NCBI GenBank assembly: GCA_028716725.1
Contig: JAQUPG010000014.1
Location: 1-41,723, forward strand
Origin: Patescibacteria group bacterium
GTDB lineage: Bacteria; Patescibacteriota; Patescibacteriia; Patescibacteriales; JAQTRU01
DNA length: 41,723 nt
Direction: 5' to 3'
The position numbers were made by a program, and so were the translations under genes. Each line of letters starts with the position of its first letter. Positions within the stretch are counted from its first letter, which is position 1. The notes under the pieces are model-generated. The model saw only the letters and a program-made list of their open reading frames with translations. It ran no database searches and had not been told where the DNA came from. Positions 38,162 to 41,723 of this stretch are shown in pieces.

Positions 38162-38347
38162 TTACTTAATAACTAATCCCAATAGCCAGTTAAAAAGATA
38201 GTCCAGGGCGCCCAAAAAAGCCGCGACGGCCAGACTTAAGCCGATAACGAGCAGAGTATAATTATAAGTTTCTTTCTTAGTCGGCCAGGTGACTTTTTTC
38301 ATTTCCTCGACTGAAGCTTTTATGTAATCCGCTAACTTGTTAGCCAT
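38162..38347 (-). CDS. secE: Preprotein translocase subunit SecE
   Basis: LADYIKASVEEMKKVTWPTKKETYNYTLLVIGLSLAVAAFLGALDYLFNWLL. Confidence 0.95.
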   Translation of the reverse strand: MANKLADYIKASVEEMKKVTWPTKKETYNYTLLVIGLSLAVAAFLGALDYLFNWLLGLVIK

Positions 38348-38412
38348 AAGATTTTATTTGGTTTAAAGTAATTAAAAACCGCCTCTTTTGGCAGTTGTTC
38401 CTATTTGCTTAT

Positions 38413-38441
38413 ATAATACAGGATAGTTATTGATATGTCAA
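38413..38441 (-). promoter_or_regulatory. Promoter of secE-nusG-rplK-rplA
   Basis: TTGACA-N17-TATTAT on - strand. Confidence 0.75.
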
Positions 38442-38467
38442 GAGGCAAGAGGAATTGACCCCACTTC

Positions 38468-38485
38468 GTCCCGAGTACTCGGGAC
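38468..38485. repeat. 18-bp palindrome GTCCCGAGTACTCGGGAC; near-identical copy at 36927-36944
   Basis: GTCCCGAGTACTCGGGAC and GTCCCGAGCTCTCGGGAC. Confidence 0.85.
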
Positions 38486-38618
38486 TCCGAGGGGCGAGAC
38501 GAAGCGACACTGGATCTGAAGTTTTTAAACAAGCTCTCATGCTTGGTTATGAGATATACGGATTCTTGACAAATTCACATATTTTGTTATAAAAGAAAAT
38601 AAGGAAAAGGAGGAGCGC

Positions 38619-38921
38619 ATGGATGACAGAATAGACATAACCGGAGTTTTGTTCTTTGCTTTTTTTATTATTGCCGGAGGCATCAAGGGGATGCTTCTTT
38701 TTCCCGGTTGCTGGTGGTTGTCTTTGCCAATAGGAGGAGCACTGGGATTTTTGTCGGCGATAATAATTTGTTTTTTTCTGCTGCTTGCAATTGCCTGCGC
38801 CTTTGTGTCCATTTTGCTTTTTGCCCTGGCATTTTTTTTGCTAAAAAAATCGGCAGGAGCAATAGAAGAGTTTATCAAGGAATTGATAAAACTAATAAAA
38901 ACAACCCTGCCTATTATTTAA
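38619..38921 (+). CDS. Small hydrophobic membrane protein
   Basis: MDDRIDITGVLFFAFFIIAGGIKGMLLFPGCWW...; SD aaaggagg; upstream TTGACA/TATAAA. Confidence 0.7.
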   Translation: MDDRIDITGVLFFAFFIIAGGIKGMLLFPGCWWLSLPIGGALGFLSAIIICFFLLLAIACAFVSILLFALAFFLLKKSAGAIEEFIKELIKLIKTTLPII

Positions 38922-38946
38922 CCGGCGAGAATAATGGCAGGGCTTT
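38905..38946 (+). terminator. Terminator overlapping the stop codon of the small membrane protein
   Basis: ccctgcctattatttaaccggcgagaataatggcagggctttt. Confidence 0.75.
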
Positions 38947-39022
38947 TGTATATCCTGGTAAATATGTTATTATTTATATAATAAGCAGAAAGTATGATGC
39001 GATGGAGAAAGGAGAGTATGTG

Positions 39023-39187
39023 ATGAAAAACGGTTGTTTGTTGTCAAGATGGAGTTTGCACCGTATGTCTGTTCGGAATAGCCACTCAGGAGAAGAATAC
39101 CCAAAGGGAAGAATTCCCACTTGCGATGGTATAAGGCCGCGCAGGGATCCTTTTAGTAAACCGGATACAAAATTTAGGGAAAACTAA
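39023..39187 (+). CDS. Small basic hypothetical protein (54 aa)
   Basis: MKNGCLLSRWSLHRMSVRNSHSGEEYPKGRIPTCDGIRPRRDPFSKPDTKFREN; SD aaaggaga; terminator downstream. Confidence 0.5.
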   Translation: MKNGCLLSRWSLHRMSVRNSHSGEEYPKGRIPTCDGIRPRRDPFSKPDTKFREN

Positions 39188-39240
39188 CTATGTACGGTTA
39201 AATTTTTTCTCCTCGCTCTTTTATTATTCATGGCAGAGCC

Positions 39241-39280
39241 AGCCTGCTTGACAGCAATATCTTTGAGCAGGCTTTTTTCT
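39241..39280 (+). terminator. Rho-independent terminator
   Basis: agcctgcttgacagcaatatctttgagcaggctttttt. Confidence 0.8.
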
Positions 39281-39338
39281 TTTTTAAAATTCGTGCTATA
39301 CTATTTGTATAAAATAATTTAATATTAAATCTACTAAT

Positions 39339-39572
39339 ATGGAAAATCCTTTAAAAACGGTTGAGAAAAAAATAAACGGGTTCATCTGGACTTTAGCTAT
39401 TAACGGCGTGATTCTGCTTCTCTTGGGAGTTTTAATTGTCTGGACCGATTTTATGCTCCGGCTGGTTATAGGCGTTCTGGCTATAATGGTGGCTTATGTT
39501 TTTTTCTACAGCGCTTATCGAGTCTGGTCTTTTAAGAAAGATATTGAGAAATATCTTAAGTTTTTGAAATAG
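39339..39572 (+). CDS. Small two-TM membrane protein
   Basis: MENPLKTVEKKINGFIWTLAINGVILLLLGVLIVWTDFMLRLVIGVLAIMVAYVFFY. Confidence 0.75.
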   Translation: MENPLKTVEKKINGFIWTLAINGVILLLLGVLIVWTDFMLRLVIGVLAIMVAYVFFYSAYRVWSFKKDIEKYLKFLK

Positions 39573-39621
39573 TTACGAATTACAAATCTATTACAAATTT
39601 ACAAATTAATAATTTGTAGAA

Positions 39622-40107
39622 ATGACGAGTATGATCAAAAAGAAATTTATTTTTTTAGTTTTAATTTTTGTTTTATTATTAGCTGGCTGCGGGCAGAAAC
39701 CAGACATGGATCAATCGGCCGCCGACGGCAATTTCCACTACCAGAATAAGGATTTGGGTTTTTCTTTGGTTCTTCCCCCGGAATTCTTGTATTATCAGAC
39801 CCAGAGAAAAGAAACCGCTGATTATGTTGACCTTGAATTTTTTGTGCCGACCGCAGATACGAACTATTATCAGGATGTAGCCGGATACGGCAAGGCAGTG
39901 GTGATAAGGATTTTTAATGAAAAAAGCTGGGAGCAGGCGAGCGGAGAGGGGATTTATCAAAAACTGGGAGAAAATAAAGGTTGGCTGCCGGGCAGGGAAG
40001 ACAGGATTTATACTATAAAATTTTGGGGCGAGGCGCCGCTTGACTGGCAGGAAAAATGGAGCGAAGAAATAAAGCAGAAAATTATAGGCGGATTTAAAGT
40101 AATATAA
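39622..40107 (+). CDS. Putative lipoprotein
   Basis: KKKFIFLVLIFVLLLAGCGQKPD lipobox. Confidence 0.8.
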   Translation: MTSMIKKKFIFLVLIFVLLLAGCGQKPDMDQSAADGNFHYQNKDLGFSLVLPPEFLYYQTQRKETADYVDLEFFVPTADTNYYQDVAGYGKAVVIRIFNEKSWEQASGEGIYQKLGENKGWLPGREDRIYTIKFWGEAPLDWQEKWSEEIKQKIIGGFKVI

Positions 40108-40177
40108 AAGCCAAAAAGAAAAAGTAGGAAGAATAAAAATTGGGGTCAGTCAATATGGATTGAGCTAAAATTTTTTT

Positions 40178-40711
40178 ATGGATAAAAGCATTTTGAAAAA
40201 TAAACTGAAAATCCAGCTAAAAAATTTTGCTTGGCGGGCAATTACCACAGTTATTTTAACCTTGGTTGCGGTTGCCACCGTTTTGGTTTATGCGGCTTTT
40301 ACCGAACCTTTAGTTGGACCGAATGATTCTGACCAGGATTTCCTGCAGAATATTTTAGGCGCTGATAATAATAACAATGATTTTAGTTCTTCTAATGTCG
40401 CTTCTAATGTGGATGGCAGTATCATTGAAAGACAAGAATATATTCAGACAGGAATCGGCACCAGCACTGACGCGGCTTCTATGTCCGCAACTTTATTTGC
40501 CGGACAAGAAGCTATTTATGGACAAGTGGATAATAGTTATAGCGCTTGTTATACAATCGGTCAATACTGTGGTTATAAAACATGCTCTTCGTATCCTAGC
40601 TGCTTAGGTGGATGGACGAGTTTAGGAAATTTTACCACAAGGGGTGGTTGCTATACCAATATAAATGACTGTGAGATTAATTCTTGGAACGTTTGTTGCT
40701 TACCTAGGTAA
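40178..40711 (+). CDS. Secreted/anchored protein with Cys-rich C-terminus
   Basis: N-terminal TM; C-terminal SACYTIGQYCGYKTCSSYPSCLGGW...GGCYTNINDCEINSWNVCCLPR. Confidence 0.7.
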   Translation: MDKSILKNKLKIQLKNFAWRAITTVILTLVAVATVLVYAAFTEPLVGPNDSDQDFLQNILGADNNNNDFSSSNVASNVDGSIIERQEYIQTGIGTSTDAASMSATLFAGQEAIYGQVDNSYSACYTIGQYCGYKTCSSYPSCLGGWTSLGNFTTRGGCYTNINDCEINSWNVCCLPR

Positions 40712-40839
40712 TGGCTGGAATTCCCTCCAGTTGAGTCTTTTCTGAAAGGGCTTACATTCCGTGTAAACATAAATTAGAATAAAATTCTTGACAAATTTTA
40801 TTTGTTGGTATACCATTAACTTAGCATTTTAAAATCTAA

Positions 40840-40937
40840 AAGTATCAAGAGAGGCGCGAGGGACTAGACCTTATGACCGCCCGCCAACCCGGATAAAGCC
40901 GGGTGGTAAATTCTACCCCCAAAGGGGAAAGATAGGG
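40840..40937 (+). ncRNA. SAM-I (S-box)-like riboswitch aptamer
   Basis: tatcaagagaggcgcgagggactagaccttatgac..ccaacccggataaagccgggtggtaaattctacccccaaaggggaaagata; promoter-like TTGACA upstream, terminator downstream. Confidence 0.85.
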
Positions 40938-40964
40938 TCCTGCCAGATAAGCAGGGCAAAAAGC

Positions 40965-41009
40965 AAAAAAGCTTCTTATTCTAAATCTTTGGGGTAAGAG
41001 GCTTTTTTG
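40965..41009 (+). terminator. Intrinsic terminator (probable riboswitch expression platform)
   Basis: aaaaaagcttcttattctaaatctttggggtaagaggctttttt, about 16-bp stem plus T-run. Confidence 0.88.
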
Positions 41010-41056
41010 TTTTTGCTCTTTTGAAATTCGTCTAACCTTTTTAAAAGGAGGAAGTT

Positions 41057-41254
41057 ATGTCTCATCCGATTACTACTCAAATTTGGCTGGAGTTTGCCGC
41101 TGCTTTGAGGCGGGGTCAGCCTGGCGAAGATGTAAAATTCAAAGTTCATGTTGATCCTCCGACTGTTGAAAACGGTTTTTTTGTGGCCACATGTTTGGGC
41201 GAAAACGGAATCCCAGTGGATGGGATAGAACCGATTGAGTTTCGACCAAATTAA
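41057..41254 (+). CDS. Small hypothetical protein (65 aa) downstream of the SAM riboswitch
   Basis: MSHPITTQIWLEFAAALRRGQPGEDVKFKVHVDPPTVENGFFVATCLGENGIPVDGIEPIEFRPN; SD aaaaggagg. Confidence 0.7.
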   Translation: MSHPITTQIWLEFAAALRRGQPGEDVKFKVHVDPPTVENGFFVATCLGENGIPVDGIEPIEFRPN

Positions 41255-41285
41255 GAAAATCTGTTTTTGTGCTCCTAGTTAGTGA

Positions 41286-41321
41286 AAGCCGCTTTTGTCG
41301 ATTTTGGCAGGCGGCTTTTTT
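41286..41321 (+). terminator. Rho-independent terminator
   Basis: aaagccgcttttgtcgattttggcaggcggctttttt. Confidence 0.8.
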
Positions 41322-41480
41322 ATATCGAAAGCCGCCCCGCCCTTCGCAAAGAGCGGGGCGGACCGATATATTCCGCCGCTTCGGCGAATCATTTTTTTAA
41401 ATAAATCAGAGGAGAGGCGAAGCCGTTGCCCAGTAAGAAAGTTTTTAAAGACTAAAAAGGGCTTTTGGAAGCGGCGGGAT

Positions 41481-41518
41481 ATGAAGATTCCGCGGGCATT
41501 AGCCCGGGGGATCTTCAT
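41481..41518. repeat. 38-bp near-perfect palindrome
   Basis: ATGAAGATTCCGCGGGCATTAGCCCGGGGGATCTTCAT. Confidence 0.85.
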
Positions 41519-41559
41519 TTGATTTTTTTTCAAAAATATAGTAGAATAAGAACAAGGTA

Positions 41560-41587
41560 ATTAAAAATTAAAAATTAAAAATTAAAG
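41560..41587. repeat. Heptad array, 4 copies ATTAAAA/G
   Basis: attaaaaattaaaaattaaaaattaaag. Confidence 0.9.
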
Positions 41588-41597
41588 ATTTTACTAT

Positions 41598-41723
41598 ATG
41601 GTCAGTCCATATTTAATGAAAAAGCAAGAAGGCGCCCTTACTTTAAGCGAGAGCATAAGAAGATTATTTCAGGTAATCTATAAAGAGCAAAAAGAGCCGG
41701 AGCCGGAGAGTGAGAATGTCCAA
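41598..41723 (+). CDS. Hypothetical protein, truncated at window end
   Basis: MVSPYLMKKQEGALTLSESIRRLFQVIYKEQKEPEPESENVQ open to the end. Confidence 0.5.
   Translation, partial: MVSPYLMKKQEGALTLSESIRRLFQVIYKEQKEPEPESENVQ

Noticed and set aside
41279-41533. ORFs on both strands across the palindromic region (41279-41533 -, 41295-41522 +)
   Set aside because: Translations are near mirror images produced by palindromes (KIPRALARGIFI/MKIPRANARGIFIS); not supported as genes.

Overview
The window looks like a chromosomal segment from a Patescibacteria/CPR-like bacterium; this is inferred from gene content and style, not from a search. On the + strand it holds an ATP synthase operon (atpA 3' end, atpG, atpD, atpC) interrupted by an antisense membrane-protein gene and a NUDIX gene. 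It continues with a CIRCE-controlled groES-groEL, a large secreted coiled-coil-like protein, pcm, a cytidylyltransferase, mltG, and an Rrf2 / L,D-transpeptidase / IscU / NifU-C / cysteine desulfurase (Fe-S) region. Two large membrane proteins and miaB-miaA follow. The second half is mostly on the - strand: fused pyrBI, gatB, a dTTP-synthesis cluster (tmk-dut fusion, adk, P-loop kinase, DHFR, thyA, dCMP deaminase), and secE-nusG-rplK-rplA. Near the right end are small proteins and a SAM-I-like riboswitch. The most unusual signal is the repeat content: (i) tandem arrays with a constant 7-bp period but varying sequence, often as inverted pairs, one pair enclosing an S23-type four-helix-bundle gene between nifU-C and nifS; (ii) a 106/107-bp element with 14-bp terminal inverted repeats (ACCCCGTTAGAAAT) found twice, which supplies the start codon and N-terminus of both MiaB and Adk; (iii) GC-rich palindrome families, some inserted in frame in MiaA, RplA and a membrane protein. 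A second pattern is a set of small, Shine-Dalgarno-led, mostly monocistronic, terminator-bounded genes among largely SD-less housekeeping genes. All calls come from reading the sequence and supplied ORFs; no searches or folding were run.
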